64,000 bases of DNA from Biscogniauxia marginata (lineage: Eukaryota > Ascomycota > Sordariomycetes > Xylariales > Xylariaceae): positions 124,001 through 188,000 of the forward strand of contig MU404071.1 of the NCBI GenBank assembly GCA_022695795.1, read 5' to 3'. The notes beneath the pieces were generated by a model. The model was not told the DNA's origin, ran no database searches, and saw only the letters and a list, made by a program, of their open reading frames with translations. Every line of letters begins with the position of its first letter. Within the stretch, counting starts at the first letter, position 1. A program made the translations under genes and the position numbers. Of the stretch, positions 1 to 11,571 are shown piece by piece.

Positions 1-1330
1 GATGTCAGTCTTTTATCTTTCGCTGGTATGGTCGTTATTGTTTTTTTATATCTACGTTGTTTCGATCATATTTATGTCTCGCATTGGAACGCCATATATT
101 TTTGGGGGATACCTCCCATTATAATATTAACCAGCTAATAAGGAGTCGCCAAATTAGGTTTATTAGCAGGCCATATGAATACAACTAACAAGAGATCTTG
201 TAAGTATTTTTTATGAATGTTATCGGTAAACCTTGCAGCCTTAGAGCTTAGCCCTTTTTAAATTGCCATTACTAAAGCTGAGAAAGAGTAACTTCATAGT
301 GCACCGCCTGCCAACGCAATATCCAGCTGCTTTTCTGCTTAAATTGCTATCATGGAAGCTGTTTACACAGTCGGGGAGTGATCATCAAACATAATCTTCA
401 AGCGATCCAACGCCTTGTTCACCTAGGCCACAAAAATAGCAATTTAGACACTCATGTAAATACTGACTCACAAGAAATGCGATCTTTTGGCATTCATTCA
501 TGATCCTGGCTTTTTTTCGACAACAGCGAGATAACTTACCGATCCTGTTCAGATTAGTACAAGGCTACTACGGAAAATTAATGGGGAAAAAAATAGCTTG
601 GAATAACAATACTCCCCTTGGATTGACGATTCGATCAAGGTATCCCAGGCTCGACACGACAACCATAGAGCCTTATACGTCAGGAATGAATATGGAAGAA
701 TACATCAACACTCCTTATATGAATGGTTCTATGATCCAGCAAGGGATAGTCGCGCGCACGGACTAACCACGGCCTATATAAGGCTCCGACGCTCCCGTTC
801 GTGGAAAAAGAAAACCTTCTCCTCTTCATCCCACATTCGGACAACGCCACGCGTTAGGTGTGATTTCGGTAAGGTTTCAATATTCCCTTAATTCGTCGTT
901 CGTCGTTCGTGAGGCTGTAGTCCCTTATCGTTGTCGTCGTTGCGCGTGGAGGCGCGTCCTAAATACCTCCTATCCCTAAAAACAAAGAACAATATTAGGC
1001 ATGGTTTAAGCAGTCTCACGAACTAGCTTCGCGGCCACGTACGGCTAAGCTAGGCCGAGATACAATCCTTTACTCCCCTAATGCATATTTTGCGTTAAAT
1101 GTTTTTATAGGTCTCGTAACCAAGTGATGTGGACATAGATCTCTGTTACGATCTGATAGGGATCGAATCCCACCTTAGGAACCACGCGAGATCACGTGCT
1201 CTTGAATTCCCTGCTCGCCCTCGGATGCTCCACAGTGAATCTACCCCTTGGCATGTCGATACAAGTGGCGGTCCCTCATTTTCATATGCGATGATTACGT
1301 TTGCCGCTTTTGCAAAATGTATTCGACCCA
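1..1330. other. Intergenic, no supported gene
   Basis: Both strands are rich in stops and no ORF here resembles a known protein. A weak tRNA-like stretch near 1110-1185 is discussed under rejected items. Downstream sequence of the GMC relic (1331-1525) would lie here, but none of it resembles the rest of a GMC oxidoreductase. Confidence 0.6.
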
Positions 1331-1525
1331 CTACAAAATTCTACTATTATGCTTGAACATAAGAACTTGGGCATATTCTACGTTGACTCGTGGGTCACTC
1401 GTTTGGTCTTCACCGGCTTCGATGACGAGGACTTGGGTGCCGGCATCTTCTGTCAGCCGTGCGGCTAGCACGAGGCCTGCCACTCCTCCCCCGATGATGA
1501 CCAAGTCAAAGCTTGCAGATTCCAT
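1331..1525 (-). pseudogene. GMC oxidoreductase N-terminal relic
   Basis: Reading from 1525 leftward, the first ~48 residues are a textbook start of a GMC (glucose-methanol-choline) flavin oxidoreductase. There is a Rossmann FAD motif [13 protein letters not shown] (G-x-G-x-x-G), then [17 protein letters not shown]. In the family the RVN stretch is normally followed by an intron and about 550 further residues. Here the frame enters 16 unrelated codons and stops, and no other GMC motif is found in the 1.3 kb to its left. I infer a 5' fragment left by deletion or rearrangement. A functional short protein is very unlikely. Confidence 0.75.
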
Positions 1526-2509
1526 GAAGTTCGGACTGGATGGTTGTCGGTGTCCTATTCAGAATACTAGGTCTTCGTACAGGCAGTAGATAGCATGCGA
1601 TGTGTGTTTGTACCTGTTGAAATATAAGCCTCACTAAGCTGAGGCGCATAACACTTGTTTCCTAGAAATCAATAGTATCAATCTTACTCTATCCGCAGCC
1701 TCATCTTGATACTTGTAGGTACGTACATGTACTGTACATGTAGGTTCGTGGGGTTGATACATAGCAGAGTCGTGCATAAGCTACCTAGTAGACATGCAAG
1801 CTTATGAGGTGGGATATGTACATGATGTAGGTAAGGCGGTCTTTATAGTAGGAAAGGTGTGGGTTTAGTTGCACGCCCCCACCGTCAAAACGGCCCCCCA
1901 ATCCCTGGATCTGAGTTAGGTCCCCCGGACCCTTAGCCGAGCCCGGGTACCCTACTTGTACACAATGATGAAGGTAGTCTCGGAACTGTACATTCTCGGC
2001 CTATGATGTTGGCTAAATGTACATATGAGACAGGAACCTGTTATGCTACCACCGTAGGGTGGGATTTGCTATTTTATTAGTCTAGGACTATGTAAAGGCG
2101 GCGTTGTTGGTGCTCTTTAAAAGCCTGGCGCCAGCGGGTGGATCTATATCTGATAGTTATATTAAAAAAGAAATGTAATGAAGAGATATATAAGCTTTAA
2201 CAAAAAGTCACAAATAATAAGTAGTTGTCACAGCCATTGTGGTTGCTGTGGTGAAACTATTCGGATGAACGCGTTACTGGTAGTCACGGCTTGGTAGCAA
2301 TGGCTTAATTTCGGTACTTAAGAAATATATGTAGCTCGTTAGAATTACGAGGAACCTTTCTTTGCTCGCGCCTTTCTTTTTAATTGTAATAGAGATTACT
2401 CGAGCCCTCGCGCCCTGGGTATAACACTGTCACAATCCCCTGACCTATGAGCCAGGCTCACATGTCAACTACCTCGAGTACAAATTTGCTCCCAAAGGCA
2501 CCATGAACG
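1526..2509. other. Intergenic
   Basis: No gene supported. It contains a GC-rich patch (about 1870-1950) and a short palindromic double TACATGTA-like motif near 1722-1742. An A/T-rich stretch lies at 2160-2220. Confidence 0.6.
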
Positions 2510-4023
2510 TTAATTCAATAGACGGGGGACTGCATACTTGAACACATTCTCCGGGTCGTACTTCTTCTTTAGCGCCACGAGCGTGTCGTAGTACGGACCA
2601 TATATCTTCTTGTAGTCCGAATCGTCATGTCCCAGGAGCGATACGTACGATGAGTCCAGTATATTTGCCTTGTCATTCTCCTTGAGATCGTTTATGAACT
2701 CACGTGCCCACTGGGCACCTTTTGTCTCGAGGTCCTCCACAGGCGTCATCGCCACGAGTTCAACCATGTGATGCTCAACTCGAGAGCCGAAGACCGACTC
2801 TTCGCTCGGAGATGGAGCTCGAAGCATGTGGATGGAGACGGCAATTCCACCTCCTGGAATTGAAGCTGTGTATTTTGCCATAACCTCAGCCATCTCTGGC
2901 GTGTATTTCTTCACATTTAAAGTATAGCCTCTCCCATAAGACCCGAATGTGAGCAGCGTCTCGTTGAATTCCGTGTATGTCGTTACGGATCTTGGCTCCG
3001 GATTATTCATGAGGCAGTTGCCAAAAGAAGCGACCTTGTTCATCCATTTGCGACCCTCCTCATGGTCGGCTGCAGTCCAGGTAGCACCGACTGCAAGGAC
3101 TTTCCCTAGGTTGGGAAGTTCGATTCCAAACGGTTGAAGCTGGAGAGCTCTTGGAAGGGGTTGTTCAGCAAGTAGCTTCTCGTATCCATCGGTATAAGAG
3201 CTCCAAGTGGCCTTCAGATCACTCGACTCGAAAACCAACAAAGATACGAGGATCTGACGAATCTGGCTTCAGTAACAGACCAAAGACTTGTTCCTGGTGA
3301 GTTTAACGTACCTCTTTCAAAGGATACACCTTGATGGTCAGCTCAACAATGATGCCGAAAATCCCACCGCCTCCTCGTATGCCTTTGAGCAGTTCATCGC
3401 TTGCATCGACCAACTCGCCTTTCGAATTCACAAGCCTAGCGCCGACAATCTGGTCGACTCCCAAGCCGTGGCTAGTCGAAAAGGGGCCATAACCGCCAAG
3501 GGTAGCCCAGCCAACATAGCCAACACTAGCAACCGTACCCCTGTTGTCCCCAACCAACGGCAAGGATTAGCACCCGCGCAGAACCAACACGTTTTCAAAC
3601 CGCAACCATCATCACTTACACGGGCGTAACCAACCCCCTCGCATCCAGCTCCGTCGTTAGACCCCGAAAAATGACCCCGCCACCCACGCGAGCCGTCTTC
3701 TGGTCCTCGCTAACACGCACGTATTTGATGTCGCGCATGTCAATGGTCAGGGCGTCGTGGACCTGGCTGCGACCGGCACAGTCGTGGCCGCCGCTGCGGA
3801 CGACGAAGTCGACGCCGTTTTCGACGCAGTAACGCACCAGAGCTTGGACGTGCTCGGCTGTCTGCGGACGGACAATGGCGAGCGGCACATCGTTCCGCTT
3901 CACGAAGCACGCACTCACGCCCTCAAATTCGGGACTGGATCGTGTCAGGAGCTTGATATCCGGGTGCTGTTGGCTCAGGTGCTGCTGAAGCGCCGTGAGG
4001 GTTGCTGCGGTGTTTGGCGCCAT
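2510..4023 (-). CDS. FAD-linked oxidoreductase, BBE/PCMH type, intracellular
   Basis: Three exons: 4023-3620, 3540-3312 and 3253-2510 (introns of 79 and 58 nt, GTAAGT and GTACGT donors), giving 458 aa. The N-terminal PCMH FAD-binding domain carries VRSGGHDCAG, whose His is the residue that anchors FAD in this family. Exons 1 and 2 join exactly across VTPVGTVASVGYVGW. The second (Cys) flavin anchor of bicovalent BBE enzymes is absent: the site reads GWATLGGYGP. The C-terminus KKKYDPENVFKYAVP is the BBE substrate-domain signature. No signal peptide is visible, so it is probably cytosolic, unlike the second BBE gene at 10057. Family members oxidise alcohols, amines or phenolic substrates with O2. 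The substrate is unknown; the nearby prenyltransferase and monooxygenases suggest tailoring in secondary metabolism. Confidence 0.93.
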
Positions 4024-5006
4024 TTTGATCGGGGGAGTTTTTCGTCACTTGTCTCTTGTTTCGATATTAATTATCTATTTCGAGAAAAACCCTCAGGTCG
4101 CTAGAAAAAGGAACGGGGGTGTATTGCTCACAGATATAAATAAGATACGAAGGTAGGTAAGAAGGTGTGTAGTCGTCGTCCTGTTGGCTTTGATGTAATC
4201 AAGCTCAAACTGAGGGGACAAACACGAAGGAGGCGTTGTTACTTTTCTTTATTCTCGGAGATCACTGTCACGTTGTGCAATGCAAGGAGGGGGCACTTAG
4301 TGACCGTGCCTCACATACAGTTTAGGTATATGTATTGTACATACCTAAGGGATGTGTACTGTACTAAAGGTATGTAAGCGCTACCATCCTGGTGTATTAC
4401 CGGAGATATCGGCGGGTCACCAATTATATCCAGAATACAACCGTGGAGATAACTTGAAGAATAATATAAAACTGTGCAATTATTAAAAAGCTCTATATGC
4501 ATAGTATTTAATCGTGCAGCATGGTTCCTAATAAAAGCAACATGCACAAGAGAGCATTTGTTATCATTTATTGGGAACCTTGCAGCTTATGTGCATTACG
4601 TGTAATATTCCACTATTCCATAGTACTAGGGCTGACTATCCCGACTGTCCGAGACAAAGGTTATCTCGTGTTACCAATAACATTTCGGAGATCGTGATCT
4701 GTGTTCCCTGTGTCACCAATCTTGTGAGATCTCGGGTCTTGTCGACGCCACGGAAATGCCGTAGCATCCGGATGCTACAGAGATAGGACCTACGCGGTAT
4801 TGATACGTACATGCATACACTCAGGCTACTGGGTAGGTATACCCAAGCAATTGTAGGCGACCCTGCGTAACAACCTGTTTTCGACCAGAAGCTACAGTGT
4901 CTAGATGTATTCAGACAGAAAATACAAGCTCGTAGCAGCAGAAAAGAGAGCTCGTTATTGAAAAGGTACCATATATGAATGAACTACGATGCGACTCCCT
5001 ATATCC
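4024..5006. other. Intergenic
   Basis: This holds the promoter side of the 2510-4023 gene and the 3' side of the 5007-6483 gene. TAGGTA/TACCTA-type hexamers occur near 4150, 4340 and 4370. No coding potential seen. Confidence 0.6.
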
Positions 5007-6483
5007 CTATTTTCTTATCTCCGTCGAGCCATATGACTCAATATCTTGTCGGACGTGAATCTTACGAGGCATCGCGTCTTTGTCTATATGCTCTGCATCG
5101 GGGTCGTGAACACATTCTGTCCTGATTTCCCCAGTTGACCCTACGGCCTGTTGGGTTTGAGGATACCCATCAACGATGTTGTGCTCCCCCCTTGAGCCAT
5201 AATAACTCTGTTGAGCTTGACCTGCTCGCAGGTGCTTTAGGTGGGCGCTGTCTGATGTAGATCGAGAAACGCTCGTTGTAGACTTTAGCTTAATCATATT
5301 CGTGTTCGCGTACTTCGTGACTGTGGAATCCAGAGCTGTTAGCAAGTGCCAGTCAAGGGGCCTTTGGGGTATTTTAAACAGTATTGACGCCTTTAGCCAT
5401 ATTTTGTGGTTCAAGATTCGATTATGCTTAATCCCAAATCTCGATGTAGTCCCAGCTGGCGACTTGTGCTGGCATACAAGGGAGTGGATTAATATGAAGA
5501 ACCCCAGACTCTACTCACCTAATGGCCTTAGCGTAGGCATACAGACAACAATGATCCCTAGCCACAGCTCGAGCTCGCTAACTAAACCAACGGCTGCTAG
5601 ATACCCAAATAGATCAGTAGTCGCAGCTTGTGCAGTTATCCACAGTCTCCAACACATAACGCCAATGGTGCTACATACTAATTAGCCTCACGCAAGGGAT
5701 AAGGCCGATAGGAAATGTGTACTAACATAAGACCAAGACTGAACATGATGCTGATAAAAACCTTGTTAGACCGCGGCATCTTCAAACTCCATAGTGCTGG
5801 CATCGGCAAGATAACGATAGCTAGGTCGATCACTAGGTTTAGGGTAACAGAGGCAAATTGCTCAATTATCGGATTATGACACCAGCCGTCTGGTACCGGT
5901 GCCCATAGTTGAGAGATAGGTTGGCAGTTAGTTGGGAAGACGATTATGAAGGCGATCCCGTAGCACACCACTACGACAATGAGAGCATATGCCCACTGTC
6001 TAAATTTGGCTATCGAGAAGATCCTGATGTACAGAAAGAGCATCGATAGTTTCAGGCAAACAGACCCTACCAACCATGTCATGGCAGCCGGTATAGCGAA
6101 AACCTATGTGTCAATCTCATATCAGTCGGGAGCTATTTAAGACCAGGACTGGTGTTTATGCTCACCTTTGCCTGCACGGCAAGCTCCTCCTTAGGGACAT
6201 CTTCGGAAGGCTTCCCCAACCCATTTTGGATGGCCCAAATGATGACCCCTTCATTGGCGATTGTACTTGCCTGTGACAAGATGCAATTTAGATGGGACAG
6301 ACTACTATAAGAAGGAAGGTGTTTACTCACAAAGGCTAAGATCACACAGAGATCATCGGCAAAGAACCGCCGCTTGGTAATCCTTGCAGCCCAGAAGCGA
6401 AGGACTACGAATACAGAACATATAACCGTAAACGCAATGATCCATCGCAGAAGAAACATCCCTGTTTGGCCTGCGCCTGGCAT
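5007..6483 (-). CDS. Pth11-like rhodopsin-domain integral membrane protein
   Basis: Five exons reconstructed: 6483-6331, 6270-6166, 6103-5727, 5670-5519 and about 5320-5007, for about 366 aa. The first three introns (60, 62, 56 nt) keep phase precisely. The last intron is long (about 183-198 nt) and its acceptor could be after 5336 or after 5321. The protein has about seven hydrophobic segments, with hallmarks of the fungal rhodopsin-fold family (PF20684): FADDLCVILAF, KLSMLFLYIRIFS, CQPISQLW and DLAIVILPMPALWSLKMP, followed by a polar Ser/Thr-rich cytoplasmic tail of about 100 residues. Members include Pth11-like surface receptors, but most are uncharacterised and ligands are unknown. A related gene lies at 29602-30863, at the other edge of the flavoenzyme/prenyltransferase region. 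Confidence 0.88.
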
Positions 6484-7301
6484 GGTGGGATATGGGCCTT
6501 TAAGTGAGAAGAGAAGAAGATGAAATGATATGCACCGCTTACGATTAATTATCCAAGGGGGGAATCCCTGGATGTCATAAAATGATGTACGTCCTCTGGG
6601 GTAATATATTAACTTTTATCTATGGATACAGATCGACTAATTTCTATGAAGAATCGGAATTCCAAGGGTGTGGGAACATGAGGCTCGGGCCGGCCTGTAA
6701 GATCGTAAGAACTTCATGCGAAGTACTCAATAGGACAGAGGCGAACAACTATAACTTTTATGCCGTCTAGACTTGGTGGCTAGTTGCTCGATTGAGTAAT
6801 TATAGAAGGACATACCTTTGATAAGAATTCTGGCGAGTGACAAGGATTTCCCCGGTTACCACGAGCATGACCACCAACTATTTGGAAGCAATCAATATAA
6901 GTCAGAAGTAGAGAGCCAAGTAGAGGAATGAAGTGGAGTGATCTCGTCGTATTCGATCATCAAATGTCGCACACCCTACAATTTTGTCCAATGTGCATGT
7001 GGCTGGTCGTAATATGTTGGCTCTCCTTTTCGGTAAGCACCACGCACCTTTTCTATTTCAAGAGCGAATACCATTGCTTAATCTCAGCCTTCACCAGTCC
7101 AACATGCATTCATCCCTTTATGGGTATTGGCTGTACATTGGCTTTGAAAATGCGGTGAAGTGTTTCGCGTCCCTATAGAGATTACTGCGATATGGAGTCA
7201 TATATCAGGCCTGCATCATCTTCGTATGATATATAGTTGCGAATTCCCTTTTTGTCCAACACAATACGTGTATCGACTTGTACAGCACTAGTTAATATAT
7301 C
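6484..7301. other. Divergent intergenic region
   Basis: This is the shared upstream region between the minus-strand membrane-protein gene (start 6483) and the plus-strand prenyltransferase gene (start 7302), so it may act as a bidirectional promoter. No gene or recognised operator is seen. Confidence 0.5.
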
Positions 7302-8549
7302 ATGGGCAAATATAGTATAGCTCTCCGAGGAGTAATGTCGCCATCACTGAGAGTCCTGATTAACCTCAGACGACAGACGATAGGGTTTTCTATCATCTAC
7401 ACTCGATCCTCGCAAGCGATCCTAGGGAAGACACACATTATCCCCTGGACGGTTCCAGTGAGAGCTTTAGTATCCAAAGCCTCGAGGACAGAGAGATTGG
7501 AGGCATCTCATACAGATCCCGGGGTGAAACAAGCTCTAGTGAAGGAGGGTGGTGTTGAATGCGACCCCCAGTATCTACCATGGTCACCACCGACTAAAGG
7601 AATATTGTCTAAGCTTCCTCCGTCATGGGTTCCTTATGCAGAGCTTTCGCGTATCGAGAAACCAGGTGGGCTGTACGGCTTCTACATGGCTTACCTGATA
7701 GGTATAAGTTACGGTGCTTGTCTGGTCACGCCGTCACCATCGCCGGGAACTCTTGTGGGCACTGCCGGCATATTGCTTGTCTATAACGTATTCTTGCGCG
7801 GCGCTGCCTGCACTATCAACGACATCCTGGACCGTGATTATGATAGAAAGGTAGCACGGTGTAGGAGCAGACCGATAGCACGCGGTGCGATTACCCCGTC
7901 TCAAGGATACGTTTGGTATGCGCTGCAGACTCTGGGCGCCGGAGGGGCGATTGCATGCCTGCCAGACCCCCTAACTGCACTCGCATATGCCTTTCCGATT
8001 CAATTACTTCTCAGCATATACCCCCTGGGTAAGCGGTACACAGACTTTCCACAGCTCGTCCTGAGTGCCCCCATTGCTGGTGGCGTTCTCATGGCTGCAG
8101 CTTCCATCGGTATGGATCCCTTTAATGCCCCGACGGTGGCCCTCGCCGGAGCCACTGGCTCACTCTTTTTGTCACACTACATATGGACGTGTATCTTCGA
8201 TTATGTTAATGCCTGTCAGGATACCAAGGATGACATCAAGGCTGGAGTGGGCAGTATGGCAGTGCGCTACCAAAACACAGATTCGTTTATATCCGTCCTT
8301 GGGACCGCGCAGGTCATCTGTCTAGCTGTCACTGGCGTATTAGCAGGCTTCTCGCCGGTCTACTTCATTGGTGCAACTGGTGGAAATGCTGTCTGGCTTA
8401 TTACCATGATTAAGACAGTGAAGAGATCGAGGCCGGACGTTTGTGCCTGGTGGTTCTCTTGGGGTAGTTTACTCGTGAGTGGCACGACAGCTCTCGCTTG
8501 CCTTGTAGAGTACTTTTACCGGCCACCCGATGAAGATAGAGGACATTGA
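7302..8549 (+). CDS. UbiA-family aromatic prenyltransferase (COQ2/meroterpenoid type)
   Basis: Single-exon gene, 415 aa. UbiA enzymes join a polyprenyl diphosphate to an aromatic acid or ring inside the membrane. Both Asp-rich Mg-diphosphate motifs are intact: INDILDRDYDRKVARCRSRP (about 175) and DYVNACQDTKDDIKAGVGS (about 305). Further family marks are PGGLYGFYMAYLIG, YPLGKRYTDFPQ and eight or nine hydrophobic segments. The first ~90 residues are basic and Ser/Arg-rich before the core, as expected for a mitochondrial presequence of COQ2 (4-hydroxybenzoate polyprenyltransferase), but fungal meroterpenoid prenyltransferases of this family also vary at the N-terminus. The flanking flavoenzymes and Zn2Cys6 regulator favour a secondary-metabolism role. 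A second COQ2 copy elsewhere in the genome would settle this, because COQ2 itself is essential for respiration. Confidence 0.93.
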   Translation: MGKYSIALRGVMSPSLRVLINLRRQTIGFSIIYTRSSQAILGKTHIIPWTVPVRALVSKASRTERLEASHTDPGVKQALVKEGGVECDPQYLPWSPPTKGILSKLPPSWVPYAELSRIEKPGGLYGFYMAYLIGISYGACLVTPSPSPGTLVGTAGILLVYNVFLRGAACTINDILDRDYDRKVARCRSRPIARGAITPSQGYVWYALQTLGAGGAIACLPDPLTALAYAFPIQLLLSIYPLGKRYTDFPQLVLSAPIAGGVLMAAASIGMDPFNAPTVALAGATGSLFLSHYIWTCIFDYVNACQDTKDDIKAGVGSMAVRYQNTDSFISVLGTAQVICLAVTGVLAGFSPVYFIGATGGNAVWLITMIKTVKRSRPDVCAWWFSWGSLLVSGTTALACLVEYFYRPPDEDRGH

Positions 8550-10056
8550 AGGACAGGATGTAACTAATACATGAATTAGTGCTTATGTATGTCTCATATC
8601 TAGCATTTACTATTAGCACAGGGAATAGATTCACGTCGCGCAAACCATGCGCGGGTTATTTATTTCAGCACAGATTGTATAATACATTAGATGGGCTTTT
8701 AGATGCGACCAGCCACGTAAATTGGCGCACCACCTTTTTCTCCTCGATATCTCAACTGCATGTGTAGATTTGTGTGTGTGTGTACAGTCATTTCGGCTTC
8801 TACGGATGATGGTCTTTTGTATTCTGTGCTTTCTTTGTTTCTTTTCTTTTTGTGGTATACTTCGTAATTATTGCATTAATGTCTAATATTTCAACATCTC
8901 CTCGAAGCGGCTTCAACTAGATAAAGCACTCGAGTTGGATGGCGAAAGGGACTTTGATGAGACTAAGATATGCTGTGCAATCGCATGGCGGAGTTAAGAG
9001 ACCTGTAGAGCCTCTATATCCGGTCTCTGTCATCATACGACGCCCTAAAAATACATTTCGTACTAGGTCAGTAGAGTATGTTGCAGCCAACTTGAATTAA
9101 AAAGAGAGTTATTAGCAGCATATCAACAGGAAGATAGTTACCGCTAAATATAATACAATTAATTAATTGAATGCGACAATGTACTAATCATATTTACTGA
9201 TAGAACCTATTTTGTGATCTATAAAATCAACAGGATTTCATAAATGATTAAACGAGAAGTACTCTTTTTTAAGCCAAAGTCCCCTGTAAAACACCCCTGA
9301 CAATATCCTAGTTACTACGCTATATGTAACAACTGATTGTTTTTACTCGAGATTCCCCCTCTTAAATGGTCTTTTTTTGTCCTGCTATGACGGACGCAAC
9401 AAAAGTCCCTTATTTAAAGAGCACGGCTTGATGATATGATAGTTCAATAAATTTGACCTGACATTCTCTAGATAGTAAATCTAGAATAGTCTTGCTCCTT
9501 TGTGCTTGTCAGCAAAACGCCATCGAAGTAATCTGAATATCAAAAGCTTTAGGGGGCTCTAGGGGACTTTAGGCAAAATATTAGTGGAGATTAGCGCACT
9601 TCCCGAACCGAATGTCTCGGACTACGAGGAACACCGTCGGAGGTTAGAGTGTAGAGTTGATCACTTTGTTCGGAGTACTCCTTTGTTAGCCCTTCGCTTT
9701 GGATCGGGCTTCCAAACCGGTTCTCCCTGAAAAGATGACCGTCGAGAACACATTGGTGTACGTTCACAGTCATCATCTCCAGTGGTAATTAGTTCCACGT
9801 GGTGACCACGCCCTGAACTACATGTGGCGCATACTCCCATGTCACACATCACCAACTCGTAACTCCCTTACTTCAGCTCATTTCGTTCATCTTAAAGCTT
9901 ACCATGACATTGCAGTGCTAGGAAATCTTTCATCTAATATACTGGGTGAGGTGACGCTGTAGCTGCTACTCTCTTTGCCAAACTTACACGGCTCTCTTTC
10001 GATCGATCCTCAAACTACCATCACTCCCTTCTAGTTACAAGACTTCCTCGTCAGCA
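8550..10056. other. Intergenic
   Basis: No gene supported. A short (TG)n microsatellite lies at about 8770-8782. The segment 9060-9560 is A/T-rich without recognisable transposon remains. The last ~150 bases are the leader of the secreted oxidase at 10057. Confidence 0.55.
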
Positions 10057-11571
10057 ATGCTTTTACGTTCGCTTCCTGTATTCGCAGGCCTCGTAGTCCT
10101 CGGCTCGTCAAGCTACCCGAATTTGACTTCCATCACAGAGGCATGCAATAAGTACAAATACCAAATCCAGGGACAGCTCTCGCCAAACTCAATAGTTCAA
10201 TGTGGTGGACAGAATGAACGATGGAGCGAATACTCTGCACCACTTCCAGGAGCTATCATCACAGTCGGCAGCGAGGATGATGTCGCTAGGATAGTGGCAT
10301 TTGCTAGCAAGCAGAACATCCCGTTTCTCCTTCAAAGTGGTGCCAACGGATGGGCAGACACGTTCACACTCGATACGAACGGTATAATTATCGACGTCTC
10401 CCAGCTCAAGGAGATTACGTTCAACTCGGAAAAGACCCAAGTGACCTTCCAGGCTGGTGTCACTAATGCAGATATGGTCAAAGCAGCTTGGAATAATAAT
10501 GTGCGCGTCCAAACCAGCACCTGCAATTGCGTCAGTCTTCTCGGCGCGACCCTCGGCGGTGGGCTGAGCAGAACTCAAGGGTTGTATGGTTTGGATATTG
10601 ATCAAATCATTTCTGTCAATATAATTGATGCCAACGGGAACAAGAAGACCGTCACTCCCCAAAGCGATGCCGATCTTTGGTGGGCGTTGCAGGGTGCTGG
10701 TGCCAACTTTGGCATCGTCACCTCTGTAGTCTTCAAGAGCTATCCCGTGTCTCAGGCTGAGAATACCGCTTGGACTGGTTCTGTGGTCTTCGACCAAAGC
10801 AAGATTGAGGACGTCATCGGCGCAATAGACAGCATGACCTTTGAGCCCGAGATGCAACTCGATCTCTACTATGCCAGTATGCCGCCCAACTACGAACCCG
10901 CTGTCATAGTCCTTCCCTTCTACTTGGGAAGCGAGGAAATTGGCAAGCAGAAATTTGCCCCTATCTTGAACATTGGTCCGGCTGTCGACGCCACTGAGGT
11001 GATCCCCTACAACACCTGGAACGATGCTGGCGACTCGTTCTGCGCCCCAGGTGGCCGTAAGCCATCTTATACTGTTGGCCTTAAGGCAATGGACCCTTCC
11101 GCATGGCGCAACGTGTGGAACGAGTACACATCCTTTCTCGAGGAATACCCTGAGGCCGGTAACTCAAGCATTCTGACGGAGTGCTACTCGACGGCAAATT
11201 TGGGGGAGATCGATATCTCACAATCCGCATATCCGTTTCGCGATATCAAATGCTACGCCGTTGCCATTCCGTGGTACGCTGAATCAAGCCTCGACGATAA
11301 GGCCAACGAATTTGGCCAGAGGGTCAGGAGCTACTGGGCTGCATCGGCGGGGACCGAGGCCCCCAGCTCGTAAGTCCTGATTTTTGACTATGTTAATCAG
11401 TTTTCAATTGGTCCTGTTTGTATCGCTAACTTAGACCTCAGCTACATCAACTTTGCTCATGGAGATGAGCCTCTAGATCAAATTTATGGGAGCAGTCTCC
11501 CTCGTTTGCAGCAGCTGAAGCAGAAGTATGACCCTAAGAAGCGTTTTAACCAGTGGTTCCCCCTGTCATGA
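10057..11571 (+). CDS. Secreted BBE-type FAD oxidoreductase
   Basis: Two exons, 10057-11369 and 11442-11571 (72-nt intron, GTAAGT donor, phase 2), 480 aa. The N-terminus MLLRSLPVFAGLVVLGSSS is a signal peptide, so the product should be secreted or vacuolar. The PCMH FAD domain follows: TVGSEDDVARIVAFASKQNIPFLLQSGANGW, then TSTCNCVSLLGATLGGGLSRTQGLYGLDID. The usual SGGH flavin-anchoring His is replaced in SGANGW, while a Cys is present at the second anchor region (CNC). Covalent attachment would then be by Cys only or absent. The short second exon supplies the BBE signature LKQKYDPKKRFNQWFP. Family role: oxidation of an alcohol, sugar or phenolic metabolite with H2O2 release. Exact substrate unknown. 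Confidence 0.93.

Noticed and set aside
1108..1185. tRNA-like segment with ggatcgaatcc loop and an AGATC/GATCT hairpin containing GTT
   Set aside because: The anticodon loop would be eight bases, the T-stem pairs poorly and the acceptor stem does not form. It is probably chance.
1146..1331. Reverse-strand ORF continuing after the GMC fragment
   Set aside because: Its protein has no GMC motif and lies in random-looking sequence.
1722..1742. Double TACATGTA-like palindrome
   Set aside because: Short, low-complexity, and similar alternations occur elsewhere in the window. No gene-specific position.
10189..10857. 222-codon antisense ORF inside the secreted oxidase
   Set aside because: Shadow of the real coding frame on the opposite strand; the protein has no recognisable motif.
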